Translations under genes and position numbers: made by a program | Part shown: positions 9,484 through 17,515 of the stretch, in pieces | Numbering within the stretch: the stretch's first letter is position 1 | How the letters are laid out: every line of letters starts with the position of its first letter | The notes under the pieces: generated by a model | The model's input: only the letters and a program-made list of their open reading frames with translations | Database searches by the model: none | Told to the model about the DNA's origin: nothing | Origin: Denitrovibrio sp. | Lineage (GTDB): Bacteria > Chrysiogenota > Deferribacteres > Deferribacterales > Geovibrionaceae | Length of the DNA: 64,000 nucleotides | Reading direction: 5' to 3' | Assembly: GCA_002869145.1 (NCBI GenBank) | Contig: PKTM01000029.1 | Coordinates: forward strand, 62,001-126,000

Positions 9484-10773
9484 ATGGATCATATTGCACA
9501 CGATAATATTTTTGAATACCTGTCCGTTGATTTGGACATGGAAGAGGATGAACTCAGGATAAAACTATCAGAGATGGGTACAAGTGCGTTCATAGATTAC
9601 CTTAGAAACAAAGAAGTCAGCCTCTTTTCCACTCCTACTCTTCTCAGCACAGAACTCCGCGATCTTATGGGGAGTGTCCTTATTAACAAAGATATCCCGC
9701 TGGACAAGTATCTGGATACACTTCTGGACAGATATGTTCTTGACGAATATTTCACCACAACACCATTTGCAATACAAACTTCAGCAGAAATTCTGCGGAT
9801 TTACAGAACAAAGGCTACCAACAAAGTAAACAATGAAATAGAAAAGACTGTTACCAAACAGAAAAAATTTAAACGTTTTTATAAAAAAGTTGATAGTGGC
9901 GAAATTGATGCTCAGAATCAGTTCAACTCATTTATGTCTTCTCTTCTGGAAAAAACAGACGGCATCTCTTTTATGCTGAAAATGATAAAAAGGATAGATT
10001 TTCACAAGGATATCTTTATACAGACTACCAACTCCACGTATATTTGCATAGCTCTAGCCATGCTCCACGCCAATAAATCGAAGAGTGTTGATATGCGTAA
10101 TTTTGTTCAGAAGGTAACTTGTACCAGCTTTATGCAAAATGCAGGGATCTTCACCGGACTTGTCTCCACAAAAACCAGTCAGGCCGAGAAATCTAAAAAA
10201 TCAGCTATGATTGTAACTAAGCTCTGTAAAGACGAAAATGTTACCGAAGCGGTGCTAGAGAGGTACTCATACACTGATGACGAGGGTACTCCTGTTTTCC
10301 ATAGGGGTGGAACCACAAATTTTTACAAAAACCTGCTGCTTACAAGCAATCTTTTCATCGACCTGGTTCGGAAAAACCAGTTTTCACCGGAAAGTCTTGA
10401 AGTGCACAAGGCAATGTACGAGCTTTCCAAAAAAGGTTATGCCGATCCTAACATTGTCAGTCTTCTGAGTGAGCTTTTTCTCCCAAAGATGAAGCACCAG
10501 CTTCTGGAGCACGCTTTTCAGATTCAGGAACATTGCAATGAAAAACCTGTCATATGGGGCGTTGCCGGAGATATGCTCCCTATCAGACTAATCTGCCGTA
10601 AAGAGGACTGCGAGCATGGCGGTGCTTATAAAACATTAATCCCGCAAGACATCTCTATTGTCGCTGAGGGGATATACGAAGCTAAAACTAAATCGGGTTT
10701 ATATTATACATGCGAAAAGCTTACAAATAATCTTCAGTTTAAGTACCAAGAAATCAAAGGCACTGAGGATTAA
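9484..10773 (+). CDS. Unrecognised 429-residue protein
   Basis: A full-length plus-strand gene with its own divergent upstream region and a ribosome-binding site (AGGTAG). I do not recognise the family. The protein looks cytoplasmic and largely helical. The first 60 residues are acidic, and a lysine-rich stretch follows near 120-140 (TKQKKFKRFYKK). The C-terminal fifth carries a CRKEDCEHGG cluster and a further cysteine (YYTCEKL) that could bind a metal. Residues around 185-220 resemble the helical layout of degenerate HD/HDOD-type domains, but no catalytic HD pair is visible, so that comparison is weak. It stands alone between minus-strand operons, facing ispD with only 41 bases between the two stops. 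Confidence 0.7.
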   Translation: MDHIAHDNIFEYLSVDLDMEEDELRIKLSEMGTSAFIDYLRNKEVSLFSTPTLLSTELRDLMGSVLINKDIPLDKYLDTLLDRYVLDEYFTTTPFAIQTSAEILRIYRTKATNKVNNEIEKTVTKQKKFKRFYKKVDSGEIDAQNQFNSFMSSLLEKTDGISFMLKMIKRIDFHKDIFIQTTNSTYICIALAMLHANKSKSVDMRNFVQKVTCTSFMQNAGIFTGLVSTKTSQAEKSKKSAMIVTKLCKDENVTEAVLERYSYTDDEGTPVFHRGGTTNFYKNLLLTSNLFIDLVRKNQFSPESLEVHKAMYELSKKGYADPNIVSLLSELFLPKMKHQLLEHAFQIQEHCNEKPVIWGVAGDMLPIRLICRKEDCEHGGAYKTLIPQDISIVAEGIYEAKTKSGLYYTCEKLTNNLQFKYQEIKGTED

Positions 10774-10814
10774 GCACCAGATAAAGAATTTAACCCTAAA
10801 ATGTCGCTAGGATA

Positions 10815-11498
10815 TTAAACATTTCCAAAGTACTTTTTAATTAATGACTCCGCAAGAAATGTATCCTGCTGATAAGTCAGTTTAATATTGTCAGGAGTCG
10901 AATCCACCACGGCCACCTTTTTTCTATATAGCTCCATAGCTTGAGCTTCATCAGTGACAACTATGTCAAACTCTCCAGCGTTCTCCACGGCCTTTATCAG
11001 CACAGATGTTTTAAAAACCTGCGGTGTGTGTGAAAGAATATATTCGTCTCTATTTACAGTTTTATCCACCATGCCGTCCGTTACCTTTTTAAGGGTATCA
11101 CGCACCTTAAGTCCGCATATGGCTGCTCCGTGCGCCTCACACGCATTAATAACAGAAACAACTGTCTCTGGGGCTATAAAAGGCCTTACGGCATCGTGTA
11201 CAAGTACGGTCTCTGTTTGTACAGCTTTCAGACAGTTATAGACGGTCTCGTACCTTTCAGCACCACCTTTTATCAACCGGTAGTTATCTATTCCTGCAAG
11301 CTTAAGCTGACTGGTTATATATTCAAAATCAGAAGGGTTCCCTCCGAGAATAAATTCATCGAAGGGGTAAGCCCTGTTAAGTGCTGTAAGTGTATAATAC
11401 AAAACTGTATTATCTAAAATTGCATAAAACTGCTTTTTAACATCTCCGCTAAATCTTTTACCTATCCCAGCGGCAGGTATTATGGCGGTTATGCTCAA
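10815..11498 (-). CDS. ispD: 2-C-methyl-D-erythritol 4-phosphate cytidylyltransferase
   Basis: 227 residues. The nucleotidyltransferase signature PAAGIGKRF near the N-terminus, VHDAVRPF near the middle and TDEAQAME toward the end match IspD. The enzyme couples CTP to methylerythritol phosphate in the non-mevalonate isoprenoid pathway. No ispF is fused or adjacent here; the frame ends at a normal IspD length. Its start overlaps the PIN/TRAM gene by four bases, the common arrangement for these two families. Confidence 0.93.
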   Translation of the reverse strand: MSITAIIPAAGIGKRFSGDVKKQFYAILDNTVLYYTLTALNRAYPFDEFILGGNPSDFEYITSQLKLAGIDNYRLIKGGAERYETVYNCLKAVQTETVLVHDAVRPFIAPETVVSVINACEAHGAAICGLKVRDTLKKVTDGMVDKTVNRDEYILSHTPQVFKTSVLIKAVENAGEFDIVVTDEAQAMELYRKKVAVVDSTPDNIKLTYQQDTFLAESLIKKYFGNV

Positions 11499-12469
11499 TT
11501 TTTCACCTTCGTAAAGATGATACGGCCGGATTCTGTCTGAAGAAGACTTGTTACAGATACTTTTACAGTCTTGCTTATCAGCTTTCTTCCGTTTTCCACA
11601 ACAACCATAGTGCCATCGTCCAGATAACCAACTCCTTGGTTTTGCTCCTTGCCCTCTTTAACAACGTTTATGTCAAAGTCTTCGCCAGGTAAAACACTCT
11701 GGCGCATAGCCATTGCAAGGGTATTTATGTTCAGCACAACAATGTCCTGTATCTCCGCTACCTTTAGAAGGTTAAAGTCGGTTGTAATGATACCTGCTTT
11801 AAGTTTTTTAGCAAGAGCGACAAGTTTCTCATCGACAGTGCCAATATCTGAAAAATCTGTATTGTTAATGTCTACAGGCAGTATAGTCTGCTCCTGAAGC
11901 CTTTTAAGTACATTCAGTCCCCTTCTCCCCTTTTGTCTTCGCAGGTGATCGTGGGAATCTGCAATGTTCTGAAGCTCTTTAAGCACAAAGGTAGGTATGA
12001 CAAGCGCACCCTCTATGATGCCTGTCTCTACTATGTCAGCCATTCTGCCGTCAATAAGTGTTGAAGTGTCCAGCACTTTGGCAGAAGCAGTGTATTTGGG
12101 CTGTTTGGGCTGCTTAACTGACAGTTTGGATATAAGTGCCTCAAATATCCATGATGATTTTTGACCTATCATTACTCCCGTATAAAGCACAAAGAAGTAA
12201 AAAGCCAAACGCAAAGCATCACTTGTGAAGTATGCTGCAAATATAGACGCTACGGAGTATCCTATGATTAAAAAAATTAAAGCTCCGAAAGCTCCGCTGA
12301 AAAAACGGTAGCTTTTTATATCGGAAATAAGTGTTTCAATAAAGACAATTGCAAAAATAACTCCGAACGAATACAGTACAGCCTGCTCCATTGTGATGCC
12401 GACAATGTCTTTGCTAAGAACAAAGGCGACCATTATAAAAATGGCATAGGCAATTCTAAAAATCCACAT
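11495..12469 (-). CDS. PIN/TRAM domain membrane protein (YacL-like)
   Basis: 324 residues. Four hydrophobic helices fill roughly the first 105 residues. A PIN nuclease domain follows, with acidic residues in LDTSTLIDGR and in the downstream IITTDFNLL segment. A C-terminal TRAM RNA-binding domain (GYLDDGTMVVVENG) ends the protein. This is the conserved YacL architecture that sits next to ispD in many bacteria. PIN domains usually cut RNA; the in vivo substrate of this group is not established. It starts two bases after the K+ channel gene stop. Confidence 0.85.
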   Translation of the reverse strand: MWIFRIAYAIFIMVAFVLSKDIVGITMEQAVLYSFGVIFAIVFIETLISDIKSYRFFSGAFGALIFLIIGYSVASIFAAYFTSDALRLAFYFFVLYTGVMIGQKSSWIFEALISKLSVKQPKQPKYTASAKVLDTSTLIDGRMADIVETGIIEGALVIPTFVLKELQNIADSHDHLRRQKGRRGLNVLKRLQEQTILPVDINNTDFSDIGTVDEKLVALAKKLKAGIITTDFNLLKVAEIQDIVVLNINTLAMAMRQSVLPGEDFDINVVKEGKEQNQGVGYLDDGTMVVVENGRKLISKTVKVSVTSLLQTESGRIIFTKVKN

Positions 12470-12470
12470 A

Positions 12471-13472
12471 TTATCCTCTTGTTAAATAGTTATTGAGAGA
12501 CTCGAAATCCTCTTTTCTGCCGAGGGCTATGAGCGTATCTCCGGAACAAAGCATCTCTTCTGATTTTGGGTTATAAATGAATGCATCGTTATTCTTTTTA
12601 ATCGCAACCACTATTATCCCGTGGTCACGTATGTTTGAGTTTTTCAGCAGTACCTGATCTAACTTGCATTTTTCAGCTATAACAACTTCGTCTACCATTA
12701 TATTGTACCCAGTGTTTCCCAAGGCCATATCAACGAAGTTTGTCACATTAGGTCTTGTTATACTTTGGGCGATACTCTGACCTCCTATAGTGTATGGAGA
12801 GACGATTTTGTCTGCTCCTGCCCACATGAGCTTTGAGTATGCCTCTTCCTGGGCACATTTAGAAACAACATACAGGTCTGAATTAAGGCCTTTTGCAGTG
12901 AGCACTATATACAGGTTTGTAACATCCTGATCAACAACGGTAATCAACCCCTTAGCACGCAGTATCCCGGCCTTTATCTGAACACTTTCATGCGTGGCAT
13001 CTCCTGTCACAAAAAGATATTCGGTCTCTGCTGTTTCACTTTGCCTAGGCGTAGGGTCTATGATAACGAAAGGGACATTATTAGCTTCAAGCTTCTCTGC
13101 GATAATTCGACCCATTCTTCCGAACCCGCAGAGTATATAATGTTCCTTCAGCGCATCTATCTTATTTTCCATCTTCTTTCTCCCGAACAGGTTACGAAGC
13201 TCTCCGGCAATAATGTAATCTACAAACTGAGATGCGGTGTATGCCAGAGTTCCTGTTCCAATAATGATCAGCACAACGGTGAATATCTTTCCTGAGGGGG
13301 AAAGAGGCATCACCTCTCCAAAACCAACTGTGGAGATGGTTATTATAGTCATGTAAACTGCATCGACAATCGAAGAATCCTCTATAATCACATATCCAAA
13401 GACTCCTAAGAATATTGTGGCTATTATGAGAAAAAAGCCGATATATACGAACTTAAGTTTACTTTCACCCAT
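12471..13472 (-). CDS. Potassium channel protein with TrkA-N (RCK) domain
   Basis: 333 residues. Two transmembrane helices (about 8-30 and 62-90) flank a pore loop with selectivity filter TISTVGFGE. A cytoplasmic Rossmann TrkA-N domain follows (LCGFGRMGR near 114-122) and then a TrkA-C domain. This is the two-helix, MthK-like layout of prokaryotic K+ channels gated by a ligand-binding RCK domain. The ligand is not predictable. TVGFG is a common substitute for TVGYG. Start and stop are each within two bases of the neighbouring genes, so the gene is part of the operon from pgeF to ispD. Confidence 0.88.
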   Translation of the reverse strand: MGESKLKFVYIGFFLIIATIFLGVFGYVIIEDSSIVDAVYMTIITISTVGFGEVMPLSPSGKIFTVVLIIIGTGTLAYTASQFVDYIIAGELRNLFGRKKMENKIDALKEHYILCGFGRMGRIIAEKLEANNVPFVIIDPTPRQSETAETEYLFVTGDATHESVQIKAGILRAKGLITVVDQDVTNLYIVLTAKGLNSDLYVVSKCAQEEAYSKLMWAGADKIVSPYTIGGQSIAQSITRPNVTNFVDMALGNTGYNIMVDEVVIAEKCKLDQVLLKNSNIRDHGIIVVAIKKNNDAFIYNPKSEEMLCSGDTLIALGRKEDFESLNNYLTRG

Positions 13473-14284
13473 TAGAACATAATCCCCACTAATCTAACCA
13501 TAATAGTTTTGATAAAGTATACTACAAATATTAATATCATGGGGCTAATATCTATGGCTCCAAGAGGCGGTATCACTCTTTTAAAAGGTATCAGAACAGG
13601 GTCTGTAAGTGCTGCTATAAGCTGAACTATTGGGTTTCTGGGGTCAGGGCTGACCCAGCTCATAAGCGCACGAATTATTATCAGCCAGACAAAGATGTCC
13701 AAAAGACCTATTAAAGCTAAGAAATCTGTCTTAAAAGCAGTTCTCAAAGCTGACACAAGGTCAAAAGATGAGCTCATCATCTGCAAACCTAAAGATGCGC
13801 CTGTATTTACCAGTGTAAAAAATATAAATATTACAACAACTGAAGGGATAATAACCATATTAGTCTTAATAGGTATAAAAGTTCTGGTCAATTTAACCCA
13901 GAATGATCCAATTCGTTTAAAAAACATTGCATAGTGACTCATATTAGAATTACCAGCCATGCTGCCCATAAGTACACTTATTATATAAAATAACATCAGA
14001 AATGTAACAAGGTCTGCGAAACCAGCAATCATTGCAATAGGTAATGTGAGTCCGGTCAGCATAAATATGATAAGCCCGTTAAGTAAAACTGCGATAATTA
14101 TAAATACAGGTAATATATTGTCAGCATTCTTTTTTGTGAGTTTAAGCACCTTTTCCAGCACAGGGTCTGTCATCTTGCCCACAAGCTTGCCAAGAGGGTT
14201 AAAGTAAAGTTCTTGTCTTGTCATAACTGTGCGGAAAATCAGAACCACCAGATAAAATTTAACTATTGATTGTAGTAATCCCAT
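13472..14284 (-). CDS. YggT family integral membrane protein (two YGGT repeats)
   Basis: 270 residues, strongly hydrophobic. Two copies of the YGGT layout are seen. The first half has FRTVMTRQELYFNPLGKLVG, and the second half has the family hallmark LMSWVSPDPRNPIVQL followed by TDPVLIPFKRVIPP. YggT proteins are implicated in osmotic tolerance and division-related functions in different bacteria; no biochemical activity is firmly known. The gene lies nine bases after yggS, its usual partner. Confidence 0.85.
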   Translation of the reverse strand: MGLLQSIVKFYLVVLIFRTVMTRQELYFNPLGKLVGKMTDPVLEKVLKLTKKNADNILPVFIIIAVLLNGLIIFMLTGLTLPIAMIAGFADLVTFLMLFYIISVLMGSMAGNSNMSHYAMFFKRIGSFWVKLTRTFIPIKTNMVIIPSVVVIFIFFTLVNTGASLGLQMMSSSFDLVSALRTAFKTDFLALIGLLDIFVWLIIIRALMSWVSPDPRNPIVQLIAALTDPVLIPFKRVIPPLGAIDISPMILIFVVYFIKTIMVRLVGIMF

Positions 14285-14293
14285 GTTTCCCCC

Positions 14294-14977
14294 TTAGTAT
14301 TGTCTTTGTCCGAAAAGCGCTGTACCGATACGAACCATAGTGCTCCCCTCCTCTACAGCTATGAGGTGGTCGTCACTCATCCCCATGGAGAGGACGTCAA
14401 TATTGTATCTCTTGATATCATTACATTTGTCAAACAATTTTTTCATTCTAGCAAAATGCGGTCTGTTCTCTTCTGCATCGTCCACCAGAGGCGGCATCAT
14501 CATTAACCCTCTAAGGTTAAGATTTTCCGACTGCATTACATAATCACACATAAGAAAGGTCTCTTCTTCGCCAACGCCTGATTTGTTCTCGTCTGACGCT
14601 ATGTTTACCTGTACCAGAACATCCTGAATACGGTTTTCTCGCTCAAAGTGTCCCTGCATTAGATTTGCAAGTTTCAGAGAATCAAGTGAATGTATCATTG
14701 TGAAATTATCCTTAAGATACTTCACTTTGTTTTTCTGCAAATGCCCTATAAAATGAAGCTCTATGGGAAGGTTTTTCAGTTTTTCAGCCTTCTCAAGCGC
14801 TTCCTGTATGCGGTTTTCACCAAATACTGTGTGCCCGCTTGTTTCATATGCGTTAGTGATGTCAGAAAGAGGAAAACGCTTACTCACAGCCATCACAGTG
14901 ACATCCTGAGTGCATCCTTTTCTAGATTTTGTTTCTTCTATCGTGTTTTTGATATCTTCTAATCTGTCTTTAAACAA
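14294..14977 (-). CDS. YggS/PLPBP family pyridoxal phosphate homeostasis protein
   Basis: 227 residues, full length for the family. The PLP-binding lysine lies in VTVMAVSKRFP near residue 33. Other family motifs are GENRIQEA, HFIGHLQKNK, LSMGMSDD and VRIGTALFG. The protein binds PLP without known catalysis and buffers PLP and amino- and keto-acid pools. It overlaps pgeF by eight bases upstream and is followed by yggT, the classical conserved trio. Confidence 0.93.
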   Translation of the reverse strand: MFKDRLEDIKNTIEETKSRKGCTQDVTVMAVSKRFPLSDITNAYETSGHTVFGENRIQEALEKAEKLKNLPIELHFIGHLQKNKVKYLKDNFTMIHSLDSLKLANLMQGHFERENRIQDVLVQVNIASDENKSGVGEEETFLMCDYVMQSENLNLRGLMMMPPLVDDAEENRPHFARMKKLFDKCNDIKRYNIDVLSMGMSDDHLIAVEEGSTMVRIGTALFGQRQY

Positions 14978-15719
14978 CGCTTCTCCTCACTATCACACCG
15001 ACCATACGGCCTGTGTTGCCATTATCTCTTCTGTGAGAGTAAAAATTCTTGTCGCCAAATGTACAAAAGTTCATATGCTCAATATTGTCAATGCCTTTAC
15101 TTCTTAAATTCTCTTCGATAACTGTTCGAATACAAAGATGAAACCTGCCGTCTATGTATTTAACAGATTTGCTGCATATTTCATGAAACTTTTCAGCAAG
15201 CTCAGCGCCCACCTCATAGTTGTCAGCGGAAATACCAGGACCTATACCCGCATAAACAGGAAAATCATTATGTTTCTCAAACACATCCACAGCACTTGAC
15301 ATTATGTCAGCAGAAACTGACTTATGACCGCAGTGCAAAGCCGCTATACCTTTTTGTCCCACGAGAAAAAGGTTGTAACAATCAGCCGTAAGCACTCCTA
15401 AAGGCAAATCTGTCTCAGTAGTGAAAAGTCCGTCCCCTTCACTGAAAAGTACATCCGGTCTGTTATCAGATGTTACCTCCAGCACTTCATTACCGTGAAC
15501 CTGAAAAAGTGTGGTCAGACTGTTCAGACCGAAAGCATCCTTTAGAAGTTCAGTATTTTTGATAACACGCTTTGGATCATCTTTGTTATAAACGGCCATG
15601 TTCATTGAAGAAAAAGTACCTGTGCTGTACCCACCCTGTCTGGTGGTAACAAAGCAGTCGACACCTAAAGGGGTCTTCTCATATCCCTGAACTGTAACTC
15701 CGCGTCTGATAATTTCCAT
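14970..15719 (-). CDS. pgeF: YfiH/PgeF family purine nucleoside phosphorylase (laccase domain)
   Basis: 249 residues. The zinc or copper ligand pattern is retained: a first His in QVHGNEVLEV, a Cys in LTADCYNLFL and a later His in ALHCGHKSV. The last motif differs from the common HAGWRG. The family hydrolyses or phosphorolyses nucleosides, and PgeF in E. coli edits a peptidoglycan precursor error. It is the first gene of the operon running to ispD, with GGGGAAG as ribosome-binding site and a promoter at 15740-15768. Confidence 0.85.
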   Translation of the reverse strand: MEIIRRGVTVQGYEKTPLGVDCFVTTRQGGYSTGTFSSMNMAVYNKDDPKRVIKNTELLKDAFGLNSLTTLFQVHGNEVLEVTSDNRPDVLFSEGDGLFTTETDLPLGVLTADCYNLFLVGQKGIAALHCGHKSVSADIMSSAVDVFEKHNDFPVYAGIGPGISADNYEVGAELAEKFHEICSKSVKYIDGRFHLCIRTVIEENLRSKGIDNIEHMNFCTFGDKNFYSHRRDNGNTGRMVGVIVRRSVV

Positions 15720-15739
15720 AACTTCCCCTATATCTCTTT

Positions 15740-15768
15740 ATGATACAAAAGGTTTTTTCATTCATCAA
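15740..15768 (-). promoter_or_regulatory. Sigma-70-type promoter for the pgeF-ispD operon
   Basis: On the minus strand TTGATG (15768-15763) is followed by a 17-base spacer and TATCAT (15745-15740). The match is four of six at -35 and five of six at -10. It lies 20 bases upstream of the pgeF start codon in the 112-base gap after the MFS gene. Confidence 0.55.
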
Positions 15769-15831
15769 GTAAAAGATGTTTTTTATACTATTGATTAATA
15801 AATACTTTATCAAAGAGACCACAATAGTTGA

Positions 15832-16986
15832 TTATATTCGATTTTCTGCTTTCAGGACTTCTTTGTCTATGAACTGTACAAAAATAAGTGAGCAGAACGC
15901 AAGAAATACGCCTGCAAAGAAAGATATCCGGTAGTCAAGAAGCCATAAAGCTCCTCCAATAACAGGTATAAAAACAGCAGCTATATGGTTGATAGTAAAC
16001 CCCATAGCCATCCCGTTTGCAAAATCTTCTGAGTCTGCTATCTTCTGATAAAATGTTCTAACAGCAAAAGCAAAATTGAAAACGATATGATCTATTATAT
16101 AGAGGAACGCTATAAATATTTTACTGTCTGAAAGTGCATAAGCGGTAAAAACAAATATCAGTGTCCCATATTCCAAACTAAGCATTTTTCTTTCGCCAAA
16201 CTTATTTATACCTTTACCTATCAGAGGGTTAAAAAAATAATTGATAGCATTGTTTACTATGAAAAGCCCAGCCACCTCAGCAGCAGAGAACTCAAATTTC
16301 TCAACCATTAAAAAGACTGAAAAAGCTACAAATATCTGCCTTCTGGCACCGGAAAGAAAAGTCAGAGCATAATAAAGCCAATATTTCTTTTTCAGGTATA
16401 ATTTTTTCTTTTGAATTGGTTTATCCGGATCAGTAGGGTCAAGCCTTAGGCAGTAGATACCAGCCAGCATCACCAAACCGCCAGCTATCAGGTAAATGTA
16501 CTTATATTCCAGAAACTTCAGCAATATTATAACAAGTGCTCCTGCTATAATGTTTGTTCCGGCTGATATGCTTCGAAGCCTTCCGAAGATAAGCGGTGCA
16601 TTCTTTTTATCGAAATACTGTATTGTCAGTGATTGATTCACTGTTTCATAGTAATGAAAACCGAAAGACATGACGACTGTGGTGAATATCAGTCCGTAAA
16701 AGCTTGGCATAAATCCCGTAAGGGCGACACCTAAACCAAGAGTTATGATGCTTACTGCCGCTAGTTTATGCTCTGAAAGCATAATAATTGCAAGAATGAC
16801 AAGGAGTGCAAGAAAGCCCGGAACTTCTCTAAGGGACTGGATGACCCCCATCTGATACACGCCTATGCCCCCTACTTCCACAGCGAAGTTATTAAACATA
16901 GAGCGCCAGCTTTGAAATCCAACAAACGCGGCAATATTCAGAATCAGAAGGAAAGTAAACATTTTAGAGTTTTTCGAATCAGTCAT
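15832..16986 (-). CDS. Major facilitator superfamily transporter
   Basis: 384 residues with about twelve predicted membrane segments and a central cytoplasmic basic stretch (DPDKPIQKKKLYLKKK) between the two six-helix halves. No family-specific substrate motif was recognised. It overlaps the macro-domain gene by eight bases and is the last gene of the M16-dut-glucan phosphorylase-macro operon. A link to sugar or nucleotide metabolism is suggested only by this context. Length is typical for MFS members. Confidence 0.8.
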   Translation of the reverse strand: MTDSKNSKMFTFLLILNIAAFVGFQSWRSMFNNFAVEVGGIGVYQMGVIQSLREVPGFLALLVILAIIMLSEHKLAAVSIITLGLGVALTGFMPSFYGLIFTTVVMSFGFHYYETVNQSLTIQYFDKKNAPLIFGRLRSISAGTNIIAGALVIILLKFLEYKYIYLIAGGLVMLAGIYCLRLDPTDPDKPIQKKKLYLKKKYWLYYALTFLSGARRQIFVAFSVFLMVEKFEFSAAEVAGLFIVNNAINYFFNPLIGKGINKFGERKMLSLEYGTLIFVFTAYALSDSKIFIAFLYIIDHIVFNFAFAVRTFYQKIADSEDFANGMAMGFTINHIAAVFIPVIGGALWLLDYRISFFAGVFLAFCSLIFVQFIDKEVLKAENRI

Positions 16987-17515
16987 TCAGCCCTGCTAGT
17001 GCTTTTTCGAAAGTCTTATAGTCTTTTTCACTGTAAAGGCAGAGTATTACCTTATCAAGCAGGACTCCCTCGCTTAGTGTCTCTAATATGGATGTAACAA
17101 TAGCTCTGGCTGCATCCTCTATGGGGTATCCATACACCCCAGTTGAAACAGCCGGAATACCAATAGAACTAAGTTCTTTTTTATCAGCTAGTTCTATACT
17201 TTTTCTGACTGCTGACTTTAAGTATTTCTCATGTTCAGGATCCACTCCGTATCTTGGTCCAACAGCATGGATAACATATTTAGCTTTCAGTTTCCCGCCG
17301 TTTGTTATGACTGCATCACCCAGATCGCAGTGACCTATCTGGTCACACTCAACCTGTATTGACGCCCCGCCTTTGGACAAGATAGCACCGGCAACTCCAG
17401 CACCAAGCTGAAGCTGCTTATTCGCAGGATTTACTATGGCATCTGTGTCCAGCTCAGTAATATCCCCCTGCACAATACTAAAAAGTGTTCCGTTTATATA
17501 AGTATCTATGCCCAT
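16979..17515 (-). CDS. Macro domain protein (ADP-ribose/O-acetyl-ADP-ribose hydrolase family)
   Basis: 178 residues forming a stand-alone macro domain. Motifs are DAIVNPANKQL, GAGVAGAI, GDAVITNGG, VIHAVGPRYG and PAVSTGVYGYP, matching the ADP-ribose-binding pocket of the YmdB/MacroD type. Members remove ADP-ribose from protein carboxylates or deacetylate O-acetyl-ADP-ribose. The start overlaps the end of the glucan phosphorylase by ten bases and the stop overlaps the MFS gene, so all three are co-translated. Confidence 0.9.
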   Translation of the reverse strand: MGIDTYINGTLFSIVQGDITELDTDAIVNPANKQLQLGAGVAGAILSKGGASIQVECDQIGHCDLGDAVITNGGKLKAKYVIHAVGPRYGVDPEHEKYLKSAVRKSIELADKKELSSIGIPAVSTGVYGYPIEDAARAIVTSILETLSEGVLLDKVILCLYSEKDYKTFEKALAGLND

